Of a DNA stretch of 64,000 bases, positions 34,996 to 45,069 are shown piece by piece (within the stretch, counting starts at the first letter, position 1; each line of letters begins with the position of its first letter). The notes under the pieces are model-generated. The model worked only from the letters and a program-made list of their open reading frames with translations. It was not told the DNA's origin and did no database searches. The DNA comes from Erinaceus europaeus. Its lineage: Eukaryota; Chordata; Mammalia; Eulipotyphla; Erinaceidae. The translations under genes were made by a program, and so were the position numbers. The stretch is from assembly GCF_950295315.1 (NCBI RefSeq), contig NC_080164.1:13051659-13115658 (forward strand), given 5' to 3'.

Positions 34996-35226
34996 TTGTT
35001 TGTTTGTTTGTTTTGTGGGGTTTTTTTTGTGTGTATTTTCTTTATTAGATAGAGACAGATAGAAATCTAGAGGGTAGGGGGAGATAGAGAGGGAGAGACA
35101 GACACCTGCAGACCTGCTTCAGCACTTGCAAATCTTCCTCCTTTGCAGGTGGGGACTGGGGGCTCGAACCCAGGTCCCGCACACTGTAACATGTACGCTA
35201 ACCAGGTGTGCCACCACTCAGCCCCG
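34996..35226 (-). mobile_element. SINE, minus strand, 15-bp TSD
   Basis: The complement of the older SINE type ends in GCCACCACTCAGCCCC. B-box complement CTCGAACCCAGG. Perfect TSD AAATTCAAATGATTT at 34981-34995 and 35227-35241. Confidence 0.92.
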
Positions 35227-35589
35227 AAATTCAAATGATTTAAGGTAGAAAAAAATAAAAGAATTTAAGGCAATAAAAACAGAATACAAAAGAAAAAAGA
35301 CCAACGAGTCAAAATTGGTTATTTGAAAACAGTATTTTTTAAAAAATAGAATACTGTTAAAACAGATCAAGAAAGCAAGGGAGAAGATATTTGTAAAAAA
35401 AAAAAATTCAGTGAAGGACATAGAATTTGATATAAAAGACTGAGGGAAAATTAGATCAGTGAATACTGGCTAAAACTTTATTCCAAAAAATGGAAATTAG
35501 AGAAAACAAATGTTTCCTTGAAAATACAGCTTACTAGGAGAAATAGTAAATGTGATTATTAAATAATTTTCTACCTAGTTTTATTCAAG

Positions 35590-35875
35590 TAAAATTTACA
35601 AATAATAAAGTGCGTCCATCTCATGTTCACATTTCAGTGAATTCTCGTGCTTACATATAATCAACTAACATCCACAATAAAATGTAGAAAACTTATATCA
35701 TTCAAAATACAACACCATACTCTCATTCTCATATACCAAGAAATCACTGGTCTGCTTCCACCATTGTAATTTTGGATTTTCTTAAAAAATTCTCTTAAGT
35801 GAAACTATTCTGAATATAGAATTTTATGGCTAGTTTGTTTCACTTAGTATTATGCTTTTTAATTTTATCCACAAT
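35590..35875 (-). mobile_element. Possible ancient L1 fragment, antisense
   Basis: TTTCAGTGAATTCTCGTGC and TAGTTTGTTTCACTTAGTAT resemble (from memory) antisense old L1 sequence. Weak. Confidence 0.35.
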
Positions 35876-36285
35876 GATTGCTCCCCCCCCCCCATGATTA
35901 GAATAGAGGGCAAGAGAGCCTTAAGATACAGAGGAAGAAGTGAGGATTCTGGGGTACAGAGCAGGGCACAGGAGGGACAAACTAGCTTTGTTGGACAAAG
36001 GGACAAAAAATTGTTAGAGTCCTCAGTGTCAATATCATAATTCGGCTAAGGCCATCCCTATACTCCCAAATCATTCTCAGACCACTGAATTGAATTCCTC
36101 CTTTCTCTTTATGGCCACTGGAATTATTCATCTCAGACTCACCTGACTATGGTTATTCTCTGCTATTCCAAGAATATGTTAACACAGTAACTGAGGTGCA
36201 GAATAAGATCTTGGACCAGAAATGGCAACAATAGTAGAACATCCAATGCTGAATGTATTTCAAAAGTAGAGTCGATAGATGGCTT

Positions 36286-36297
36286 GACAAGGACCAT
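36286..36297. repeat. TSD of Vingi-like element (left)
   Basis: GACAAGGACCAT, repeated exactly at 37140-37151. Confidence 0.9.
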
Positions 36298-37139
36298 TCT
36301 TCTTCTAGCGTTTGCCCTTCTTCCGTAGCCAGTCAACAGCGTCAGGTTGAGCCTGATGTAAAGTTTCGAGACCTCCTTTGAATCTGGAGAGGTGGCAGTC
36401 GTTGACTATGTGGGTCATAGTCTGTCTGGAGCCGCAGGGGCAGTTCGGGTCGACTCTGGCTCCCCAGCGATGGAACATAGCGGCGCACCGGCCATGCATG
36501 GCCTGTTCGATAGCGATTAAGGAGGGCCCAATCATAACGTGCTAGGTCAAAGCCGGGTTGACGCTTGCAGGGGTCTGTGATGAGGTGTTTGTTCTTTACC
36601 TCAGCTGACTGCCAACTCTGTTTCCAAGAGTCTGGAACAGAGAAGTTCAGTGTAGGAGTAGGGGACCAGATTGGGTGATGAGACATCAAGCGTTGGACAG
36701 GGTGGGAGAAGATATCCGCATATATTGGCAGGTCTGGTCAAGCGTAGACGTGGGAAATGAACTTAGATGATGCCGCATCCCAACTAGTATCTGGCGGGGC
36801 AATGTTGCTACGAACTGGCAGCCATGGAACCGGGGTGGAACGGATGGTTCCAGAAATTATCCTCATGGAGGAATATAATTTGGAATCGACCAAGTGGACA
36901 TGGGGGCTACGGAACCATACTGGGGCACAATATTCTGCAGTGGAATAGCATAATGCCAGAGATGATGATCGTAGTGTGGAAGCGCTCGCGCCCCATGAGG
37001 AGCTGGCCAGTCTTGCAATGATGTGATTCCTCGCGCCCACCTTTGCTGCAGTTTTTATGAGATGTTCGTGAAATGACAGAGTGCGATCGAGAGTAACGCC
37101 AAGATAGACTGGCTGGGCTTCATGCTGGATTCTCATATC
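36298..37139 (-). mobile_element. 5'-truncated Vingi/Ingi-like non-LTR retrotransposon
   Basis: 842 bp on the minus strand, exactly bracketed by the 12-bp duplication GACAAGGACCAT. The 5' junction falls within the reverse-transcriptase region and the 3' end comes within about seven bases of the ORF stop (tail AAGAAGA), so there is almost no 3' UTR. Sequence is GC- and CpG-richer than the surroundings. The encoded protein is not L1-like. Hedgehogs are reported to carry recently expanded Vingi elements; assignment to that clade rests on recall of the protein pattern. Confidence 0.85.
36305..37139 (-). pseudogene. Vingi-like reverse transcriptase C-terminus, disrupted
   Basis: The first part reads MRIQHEAQPVYLGVTLDRT, the YLGV...D segment that follows the catalytic palm in Jockey/I/Ingi-type reverse transcriptases, then ARLASSSWGAS and YSTAEYCAPVWFRS, typical of this group. 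An in-frame TGA at 36738-36740 interrupts it. The frame then resumes (PDLPIYADIFSHPVQRLMS ... ALLNRYRTGHA) and a frameshift near 36500-36520 moves to the frame encoding CAAMFHRWGARVDPNCPCG, with a C-x-C-x7-H-x4-C cluster (CPCGSRQTMTHIVNDC), and ending ...WLRKKGKR-stop at 36305-36307. The endonuclease, fingers and palm are missing because of 5' truncation. It cannot make an active enzyme. Confidence 0.85.
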
Positions 37140-37318
37140 GACAAGGACCATAAAAAGCAATAACTCATGAATTCTAACCAGTCTTGTGGACAGGGAAGGC
37201 AAACTTGGCTAACTGAGAAATCTTCAGAAGAAATCAGACTTGAAGACAAAAGCATGCACTTATTCTTGAGCATGTTATTACTGATATTACTACTAAACAT
37301 CCAAGTGAAAACATTTAG

Positions 37319-37358
<40 letters not shown>
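37319..37358 (+). repeat. (GT)n microsatellite
   Basis: Uninterrupted GT run of about 19 units. Confidence 0.95.
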
Positions 37359-37360
<2 letters not shown>

Positions 37361-37618
37361 CTCAGGAGGAAGTCTGGGCTTGGAGTATAAATCTGGAAGT
37401 CATATTTGTAGTTAGTACATCATGTAACTGAACATGATCATAGTAAATAAATGAAAGATTAGAAAAGATGACTACGAACTAATTACTCCAATACCTTCAC
37501 ACTGAAAAGTCAGTGAAATAAAAAAAAATCATTAAAGGCTGAGAAGAGGCAGTCTTTCAGAATGTCAGAAAACTATGAGTATGTGTCATATCTAGGAGTC
37601 AAGTTAAGAAAGAAATTA

Positions 37619-37991
37619 TCTTTTCAGCTGCCATGTTCCAGATGCTACCATGATGCCAACTAGATTTCCCTGGAAAGATGACCCCACCAATGTGTCCTGG
37701 AGCTTCACTTCCCCAGATCCCTACCCCACTAGGGAAAGAGAGAGGCAGGCTGGGAGTATGGATCCACCTGTCAACACCCATGTTCAGCAGGGAAGCAATT
37801 ACAGAAGCCAGACCTTCCACCTTCTGCATCCTACAATGACCCTAGTCCATACTCCCAGGGGGTTAAAGAATAGGAAAGCTATCGGGGGGGGGGGGGGGGG
37901 ATATGGAGCTTTGGTGGTGGGAATTGTACCCTTCTTATCCCATGGTCTTGTCAGTGTTTCCATTTTATAAATAAATTAATTAAAATTAAAA
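37619..37991 (+). mobile_element. 5'-truncated L1 tail with 12-bp TSD
   Basis: Contains the complete shared L1 3' UTR end: ACCCCACCAATGTGTCCTGG, GGGAAAGAGAGAGGCAGGCT, GGAAGCAATTACAGAAGCC and an expanded G run near 37884-37900, ending TTTATAAATAAATTAATTAAAA. TSD AAGAAAGAAATT at 37607-37618 and 37992-38003. Confidence 0.94.
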
Positions 37992-38019
37992 AAGAAAGAA
38001 ATTGTTTGGGGGGGCATAC

Positions 38020-38210
38020 ACTAACCTGCCCAGCAGAGTGTACATATCACCATTTGTAAGGAGCTGGACCCAAGCCCCTGGTACTCAACTTCACTCAGAA
38101 AGCTTTATGAGGGGAGGAGTAATGCTGCAGTTGCCCTTCTTTTTCTTCCTCAGTTTTCATACTCTATAAAAGAAGAAACAAGACCACTGGGAAGAGAGAA
38201 GGGAGCCACA
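38020..38210 (+). mobile_element. Degenerate SINE
   Basis: CCCAGCAGAGTGTACATATC, ACCCAAGCCCCTGGTACTC, AGCTTTATGAGGGGAGGAGT and a CT-rich block. Confidence 0.45.
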
Positions 38211-38402
38211 AAGGCACTGAGGTCCAGTAATAATCCTTAATAATAATAATCCTTAATAATAATTTAATAATAATCATCATATAATAATTTTAAAATAAAG
38301 TATTATGAAGTATTCACATTTTTAAAGATAAGCAACTGGATCAGGCATTGCTGATAAATCCAGAAAGGTGAGTGCTAGGAAGTAAAGAAATATGGGGTTT
38401 AG

Positions 38403-38700
38403 TAAGTCGAGTGGTATTGCAGAGGGTTAAGCGCAGGTGATGCAAAGCGCTAGGACCAGCTGAAGGATCCCGGTTCGAGCCCAAGGAAGGCTCCCCACCT
38501 GCAGGGAAGTCACCTCACAGGCTGTGAAGCAGGTCTGCAGGTGTCTGTCTTTCTTTCCCCCTCTCTGTCTTCCCCTCCTCTATCCATTTCTCTCTGTCCT
38601 ACCCAACAACAACAACACTAATAACAACAACAATAATAACTGCAATAATAAACCATCAAGAGCAACAAAAAGGAATAAATAAAAACAAAACAAAAAAAGC
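38403..38700 (+). mobile_element. tRNA-derived SINE with perfect 14-bp TSD
   Basis: Head AGTGGTATTGCAGAGGG, B box GGTTCGAGCCC, core and tail of the common short form. TSD AATATGGGGTTTAG at 38389-38402 and 38701-38714. Confidence 0.95.
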
Positions 38701-38754
38701 AATATGGGGTTTAGGGATTTATCATGTAGGTACCTTGGGTGTTCTTATTAAAAA

Positions 38755-38782
38755 TGAAAGAAAGAAAGAAAGAAAGAAAGAG

Positions 38783-38825
<43 letters not shown>

Positions 38826-38827
38826 AG
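38755..38827 (+). repeat. (GAAA)n microsatellite
   Basis: About 18 tetranucleotide units with one GAGA interruption. Confidence 0.95.
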
Positions 38828-38867
38828 ACCTTTTTATTGAAACTGTGAAGAAGACTATTCAAGGGAT

Positions 38868-39072
38868 CTGGCAGTATCATACCTGGTTAAGCACACACTA
38901 CAGTGTACAAGGATCTAGGTTCAAGCCCCCAGTCCCCATTTGCAGGGGGAAGCTTCACAAGTGGTGAAGCAGAGCTGCAGGTGTCTCCTTGTCTGTCTCC
39001 CTCTCTATTCCCCCCTTCTCTTCTTGATTTCTCTTTATCTCTATCCAATAAAATAAAAAGATTTTAAAAAGA
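38868..39072 (+). mobile_element. Older tRNA-derived SINE subfamily
   Basis: TGGTTAAGCACACACTACAG, AGGTTCAAGCCCCCAGTCC, CAGGGGGAAGCTTCACAAGTGG, CTCTATCCAATAAAATAAAA. Differs from the common form by GGAAGCTTCAC and the simple AATAAAATAAAA tail. Confidence 0.85.
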
Positions 39073-40340
39073 CCAATCAAGAAACTTTTCTTAAATAGTA
39101 AACCTAATGTGGAAGGACTCAAATAACAGCAGGGAGAGAGAAAATTGGGATAGTGAACAACAAGAGATTCTTCTAAGATATGTTTTTAATGAAGCTGGGG
39201 GGGTGGTTACTAGTGTGGAAAATACCCCATTTTCTAGAGTGAGGTATCAAAATATCTGACAATATTTTTCTTCTGGGGAAAATAGACATACATCTATTCA
39301 TAAATGCCCTTAAGATTTTGAGAGCTGGTCTCTAAGGAGCTAAACTGATTTTAATCTTGGTCATCTCCAGATTAGATAACCTTCGAGAGCAGAGTGATAA
39401 ATAGCATCTCTGATGTCATGCAGCATTAACTGATGTTGGCCAGCCTTGACAGTTCCCTGTAATTGAGGAAGACTTGATTGACTTTGTTCTGCCTCCTCCA
39501 TCTACACTGTGCTTCTGAAATGAGCAGAGCTCCAAGCTGATGGAGGCTGTACAGGGAGAGAGTGGGAGTCAAATATGACTTCCAGAAAATGCCTGCTTCA
39601 ATACAGAGTTGACTGCATGTTGATGCATTTGTTTTAGCTCCTCCTTGAGTACCTAGTAAACCTCTCCAGCTTCTTCATGTAATAAAACTAGAACATACAG
39701 CAAGTTATGGGAGGCACGGAGTGTGTTTTATTTTCCTCTTTTTCATTACTGTCTTGGGCATGAGGGAAAAAAATAATATCACCATCATCTCAGTGTCCCT
39801 TCTCCCTTTTCCTGAGCTGAGTTCTCCTCTCCTTACCCTCCTCTCCCCAAATAGATTCTTTCTACTTCTACAGAGCTACATTTCCCAGCACAACGCAAAC
39901 TGAATCAGGGTGAAATTGCAAGGAAGACATGGAGCTCAGTTTGGACAATGATTAAACTCAGATGTAATAACCAAGAAACCATGTAAGCCACGGGCAGGGA
40001 AACGAGGAGTTGATTAGTATGGTCCCAGGGTTAACAACTAGGGAAAATGAGAAAAATGATTAAGAACAAGAAAGCAGTGAGCAGTGCTATTCCCTGCTGG
40101 GTCCTGGCGACCAAGTCGCCAAGGATTTTCTCTGGATTCCACTCTCATCTGCTCCCAGGGTCCAGTCTGCCTTCAGCTGCTGCAGTGGACAGGAGCTGAC
40201 ATTTCTAGAAACACTTCAGTTTCTTCAGTCTTGGTCAATTCTGGGTCTCCAAGTCTCAAAACTTAATGCTGGTCATTGTCTAGTGACTGACTCCCACACT
40301 CCAGATGTCTGCCACAATGATGATGCAGCCCACTAAGAGT
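39073..40340. other. Unique non-coding DNA
   Basis: No gene or repeat recognised; short frames only. Confidence 0.45.
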
Positions 40341-40344
40341 ATTT

Positions 40345-40455
40345 ACAGGGTGGAGGGAGATAGCTTAATGGTTATGCAAAGAAACTTTTTATGCCTGAAG
40401 CTCTGAAGTTCCAGGTTCAATCCCCACACCATCATAAACTAGTGTTCAAGTAAAC
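40345..40455 (+). mobile_element. Old SINE (AGATAGCATAATGG family)
   Basis: GGGAGATAGCTTAATGGTTA, CCAGGTTCAATCCCCACACC. Confidence 0.7.
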
Positions 40456-40924
40456 GGATGATGATGATGATTTTCAGTTTTCTCTGTTTCCAGGCACTTT
40501 CTCAAATCAAATTCAGAGTCCTGGTCTTATGCTTTTGGGTTTTACTAATAATCCTAGTCCTTGTCAACAAGTTCTCACTCAAGATCCTAGTTATAATTTT
40601 TTTTCTATTTCTTTCTAAAAATCCAAAGGACTCTTGTGTGTGTTTCACCCTGTCTTTTCCTTTGTTTTGTTTCTCAATTCCCACTCAGAAATCAGAAGGT
40701 GAGATCATCTGTTATGCGTCTGTCCTCATCTGGCTAATTTCACCTAGTGAGGTCCCCTCCAGTTCCATCCAGGCTGCAGCAAAGGACAGATACCCATTTT
40801 TTCTTTTCCCTTTACTTTTCTCTTGTATTTTTCTCCTCCCCTCATGTCTTTTCCCTTATCTTTTTGCAGAGCCAAGGCCTTGTGCATGTGCAATTCTAAT
40901 GTTCCTGATCTGGAATGAACATTT

Positions 40925-41095
40925 CAGTCCTTTTATTTGAGGTTCAAAGAGAGGGGGAGAAGGAACACACTATGGCATGGCATTGACACTGCTCTATCAC
41001 CATCTATAGAACTTCCTCCTTCCATGTGGTGCCAGAGCTTGAACTCAGATCCTTGTGCATGTGCTCTACTGGGTGAGCTCCTCCTAGGCCTTAAG
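40925..41095 (-). mobile_element. Degenerate SINE, minus strand
   Basis: CATGTGGTGCCAGAGCTTGA-like B-box complement and GCTCTACTGGGTGAGCTCC. Confidence 0.5.
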
Positions 41096-41414
41096 GACTT
41101 AGCTGTTCTTGCAACTGAGTAACAGTCCATTGTGTGTTAAGTACCACATCGTCTTTATCCCTCATCTGTCCTTAGACATTTAAATTGTTTTCTGGCTGTG
41201 ATAAAGACAGCTATGCAGCTATTGCTTCAGACAGGTACCTTTGCATTCTTTGCATGGGTGACTAGAGAAGGAATTGCCAGATGATATGGTATGTCTATTT
41301 GTAATACTTGGAAGGACTTGTATTTCGCTTTCCAAAATGGATGGACCAATTAAATCCCAACAACACTCTAAAAGAATTAATTTTTCTCCATATCTTTCTA
41401 GCACTTTTTAAATG

Positions 41415-41607
41415 TTTTTATGTATTTATTATTGGATAAAGACAGAGAAGATTTGAGAAGGGAGGGGAGACAGAGAGGATGAGAGACGCCTGCAGTCCTG
41501 CTCCACCGCTCCTGAAGCTTTCCCCCTGCAGGTGGCAACCGGGAGCTTGAACCTGCAACCTTGCACAGTGTGTGTGCTTAACCAAGGGCACCACTGCCTG
41601 ACCCCTG
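41415..41607 (-). mobile_element. SINE, minus strand
   Basis: TTATTGGATAAAGACAGAGA, CTCCTGAAGCTTTCCCCCTG, CAGGTGGCAACCGGGAGCTT, TTAACCAAGGGCACCACTGC, CTGACCCC. Confidence 0.85.
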
Positions 41608-42034
41608 CACTTTTTGTTTCTAGCTTTGCTGATGTACGCCACTCCTGAGGGTGCTAGCGACAAGTCATTGTTGTTTTGATTTCTATCCGCTATCTGTTAA
41701 CCCAACTCCTGTTCCAAAAGCCACCTTCTCCTCTTTTGAAGCTGACCATCTCAGTTGTTGTTCTCTTTGAGAAAAAGAACTTTCCCACCTCCTGTTTATA
41801 TGCTTCTGTGACAATATTTTCAATAACACCATTAATGCTTTGCATACTGAGGAGGCAGAGAGCACTCCAGACATTAAAGAATGCATATGGTTTCCCCTTA
41901 CAGCAAGCTAGTAGACCACACTGACCATGACTTACCTAGGAAGGGGTGCTCCTTTCCAGACTTCAAATCATTACTATGCTAACTCCTTTCTTTCTTTTTT
42001 TTTTTTTACAGAGGACAGGCAATTTATTTTTTTA

Positions 42035-42745
42035 TTATTTTAAAATTTTTTTTATTTATAAAAAGGAAATATTGGCAAACCCATAGGATAAGAAGAGTAC
42101 AGCTTCACACAATTCCCAACACCAGACCTCCGTATACCATCCCCTCCACTTATAGTTTTCCTATTCTTTAACCCTCTGGGAGTATGGACCCAAGATCATT
42201 GTGGGATGCAGAAGCTTGGATGTCTGGCTTCTGTAATTGCTTCCCTGTTGAACATGGGCATTGACAGGTAGATCCATATTCCCAGCCTGTCTCTCTCTTT
42301 CCCTACTGGGGAAAGGCTCTGGGGAAGCAGAGCTCCAAGGCAAGCCATTCCATCAGCTGGGTTCCTAATCAGGGAGTCTTGAGATTCCCAAACAGACTTG
42401 ATGGGCCTAGAACTCAAATAAATCCCTCTCTCCATTAGTACCGGAACAACACATTAGAACAACATTTCTATCAGGAACAACACAATAGACCCCTTTATGG
42501 GCCCCCATAGGACCTTGCCCTCCATTTGGGTTAACAATGGTAGAAAATGTTCCATCCTCTGAAGGGAAGATGACAACATACTCTATGCTACACCTCAGGA
42601 AGATGGGTCGGTATTGGGGCAGCTTGGGATATTCCTACTCATGTAGATGAGTAGGTCACACAGGCTCCTAAGCTAATTATGGGCCCCAGTATGTTAACTC
42701 TTAAATGAGTCTTTCGCAAAGAAGCTTTCAGTCCTTCTGAAGAGT
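42035..42745 (-). mobile_element. L1 3' UTR, minus strand, with a distinct upstream module
   Basis: The terminal ~330 bp on the minus strand match the shared L1 end (TGGCTTCTGTAATTGCTTCC complement etc.). Upstream of that, at 42330-42745, the sequence differs from the 3' UTR of the full-length copy at 49.9-50.8 kb, so it belongs to another L1 subfamily. Confidence 0.75.
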
Positions 42746-42764
42746 CACAAAACATCCTTCTGTT

Positions 42765-42773
42765 GAGATAATA

Positions 42774-42810
<37 letters not shown>

Positions 42811-42812
42811 GT
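42765..42812 (+). repeat. (AAT)n/(GAT)n microsatellite
   Basis: ATAATAATGATAATGATAAT grading into ATAATAATAAT. Confidence 0.9.
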
Positions 42813-43646
42813 TGTAAGGCAAGTATCCAAAGGAGAAAGTAAACCCTCTGTACTTTGCTGCCAATTCCAGTAACTTCAGGGCATGCTTTTAGCAGGCTCT
42901 CTCCACCTTTGTCCTGTCTGTCTCTCTGATCTACTCCATCACAGTTCCTCATCTCCTCCCTATGTTCAGTCCAGGTCCCCAAGCCCCATCATCTCATTTG
43001 GTCATGCAGGCCCTTGTATCTACTTTGCTCTTAGACACCCCTTATAACTTGGTAAAAAAGTAAGCAACTTTCAAGATTCAACTCAAATATTGCTTCTTCT
43101 GTGAAGTCTTCCTGATTGCACATTTCCTAGTAAAGGAACAACCAGGCACAACAGGCACTTAGAGGAGAACTGTAGTTGGAATATGTTCCATCATGCTTAG
43201 ATTCATGTTTTGACTACTTTTCCTAACTGATATTCTAGATATCAGTTTCTTTGGAATTCATCCAAACCAAAGCACCAAGCTAGGCATACAAGAAAAAACT
43301 GCAAAGTATTTTTGTGTAGACACAAGGATTATTTAACCCCTCGCTAAATGCATCAAGGTGGGTACTGGAAAGTCCAAATATTAAGCTATGGTTTGAATTT
43401 GCTATGCAAGGGTTGTGTTTCTAAAACAGGAAAGCTGGTTTTAAGTGTACTGTTGCTGCCCTCACAGTAGTTCAGATAGTAAAAGTAAACCTTTTATAAA
43501 GTAAAATACTTTTATAGTCTTTTACTTGGACATTTAGTCTCAAGTGATTTCCATCTGTAGTTCTCACATTTAAATTGGGTGAAAAAAATAAATAAACACC
43601 TTTTGCAAATCAGAATGCATCATCATTATGGTGCATCATTTAAAAC
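42813..43646. other. Unique non-coding DNA
   Basis: No gene or repeat recognised. Confidence 0.45.
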
Positions 43647-43654
43647 AAAGATCT

Positions 43655-43724
43655 GGAAGCTGGGAGGTAGCGCAGCGGGTTAAGCTAAGCGCACATGGTG
43701 TAGAGAGCAAAAAACAGCATCAGG
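43655..43724 (+). mobile_element. SINE, 5' part (split by full-length L1)
   Basis: Head GCTGGGAGGTAGCGCAGCGG with A box, up to CAGCATCAGG. The other part resumes at 51224. The SINE's own TSD AAAGATCT is at 43647-43654 and 51461-51468. Confidence 0.92.
43709..43724. repeat. L1 target-site duplication, 5' copy
   Basis: AAAAAACAGCATCAGG. The matching copy, differing by one G, ends at 51233. The A-rich start fits cleavage by an L1 endonuclease (TTTT/A on the opposite strand). Confidence 0.88.
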
Positions 43725-43736
43725 GGAGTGGAGAGG

Positions 43737-43746
43737 AAGATGGCGG
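43737..43746 (+). promoter_or_regulatory. YY1-like motif, monomer 1
   Basis: AAGATGGCGG twelve bases after the L1 5' junction, the same relative position as the YY1 site of human L1. Confidence 0.65.
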
Positions 43747-44187
43747 CCTGAGAAGTTGCTGACAGCGAGCGCTCTGACCGCATCGTCGGCAACGGTAGGA
43801 TTTTCTGCCTTTAGCAGGCCAGTTAATAAGGGGTGACACCAAAGAGTGGGTACAATTTAATTTGGGTTAAGAATTAGAGTAAAGGTGACACGGACTAGCG
43901 GGGCTCCAGAATTCCCAGGGCGCCGGGCAAGGAGAGTGCGCCGGGCATTGTCCTCCGCCGGCCCAGGAAGGCAGCTCCTCCGCCGGTTGCAGAGCGCGGC
44001 AGACAGAGGACCCGGAGAGAGCACTTTAGCTCGGGGGCTTCCTCTTGGGAGAATCCAGGGTCCACCGCGACCCTGAGAGCAGATCCAAAGACTTCTTGAG
44101 TATAGCTCTCATTGGATCAAAGGACTTGGAGCTAGTTTTCATTTTTGAGAAATCCTTTAAAAAAGTCTGGAGGGGGGGGTTTCCCGG

Positions 44188-44197
44188 AAGATGGCGG
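44188..44197 (+). promoter_or_regulatory. YY1-like motif, monomer 2
   Basis: Identical AAGATGGCGG in the second 451-bp unit. Confidence 0.6.
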
Positions 44198-45069
44198 ATT
44201 GAGAAGCGGCTAGCCTTTGAGCTCCGGACACATCTCGTGTAAACAATAGGATTTTCTGCCTTTAGCAGGCCAGCCAATAAGGGGCCACAGCGGTCATACC
44301 AAGGTGTCTATAACTTAATTTGGGTTAAGAATTAGAGTAGGGGAAAAAATTCTTTTTTCTTCCTTTTAATTTTCAAGCATACATCCTTCCCGCCGCTCCC
44401 CCCCGCCCCACCATAAACAGTGCCTGGGACCAGCTACTAGCAGGATACCCCATACCACCAAACAGGGTTTTTTTGTTTGTTTGTTTGTTTGTTTTTTCTT
44501 AAACTCACTGATACACATTTGGGAAGTTCCTCGCACTGCTCTTTAATTACAACCCTTCTTCTTATATTCTGCCTTTTCTCTCTCTTATCTCTCTCTATCT
44601 CTTTTTTATTTTTTATTATTACTATTTTTTTTATCCTGTCATACACTTCTTTCTTCTTTGCCTTTCTGAATTTGTGAATTACTTTGGGGAAGAAATCTGA
44701 CCCAGAGTGGACTTTCTATGTGTGTATCTCTGCTCTAGTTCCCTTTACACTCTTGTTACCCCTAGAATATACACTGGATAGTAGATTTGCATAACTGTCT
44801 ATTCTTGCTATCCTCTCTTTCTTTTCTCTTTCTTCACTGGGATTTGGTTACTATTTTTTCACGGACTGGAGAAAATTTTTGGCTAACTGGTAACGATTAA
44901 ACTCCTTCAATACTTACTTCAGTTACTACTGTAATTCCGGAGGTTGGTGAGTGCAATTGTCATAAAGGTATTTAGTACAGTGCTACTTGTGCTCACAACA
45001 CAACAACTGAGGAACAACAGAGCATTAAAAAAAAAGAGAGAGAGAGAGAAACACATAAATAAAAAAAAT

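Larger units (their letters stand above)
40690..41675 (-). mobile_element. Ancient L1 fragment, antisense, interrupted by two SINEs
   Basis: CTGGCTAATTTCACCTAGTG, CCATCCAGGCTGCAGC, AGTCCATTGTGTGTTAAG, TGGGTGACTAGAGAAGGAATT and CAATTAAATCCCAACAACAC follow, in order, the antisense of a mammalian L1 ORF2 3' end. Reverse SINEs occupy about 40925-41095 and 41415-41607. Confidence 0.65.
43725..45069 (+). promoter_or_regulatory. L1 5' UTR with two tandem monomer units
   Basis: AAGATGGCGG occurs at 43737-43746 and 44188-44197, and AGGATTTTCTGCCTTTAGC at 43797 and 44248, both spaced exactly 451 bp. The unit also repeats TGGGTTAAGAATTAGAGTA. The interior (43890-44020) is CpG-rich. In human L1, AAGATGGC near the 5' end binds YY1 and sets the transcription start; monomer-repeat promoters are known in mouse L1. 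Function here is inferred. Confidence 0.85.

Noticed and set aside
44944..45069. Upstream ATG at 44944 as the L1 ORF1 start
   Set aside because: In frame, but the segment is 5' UTR-like and the older L1 aligns its start with 45070.
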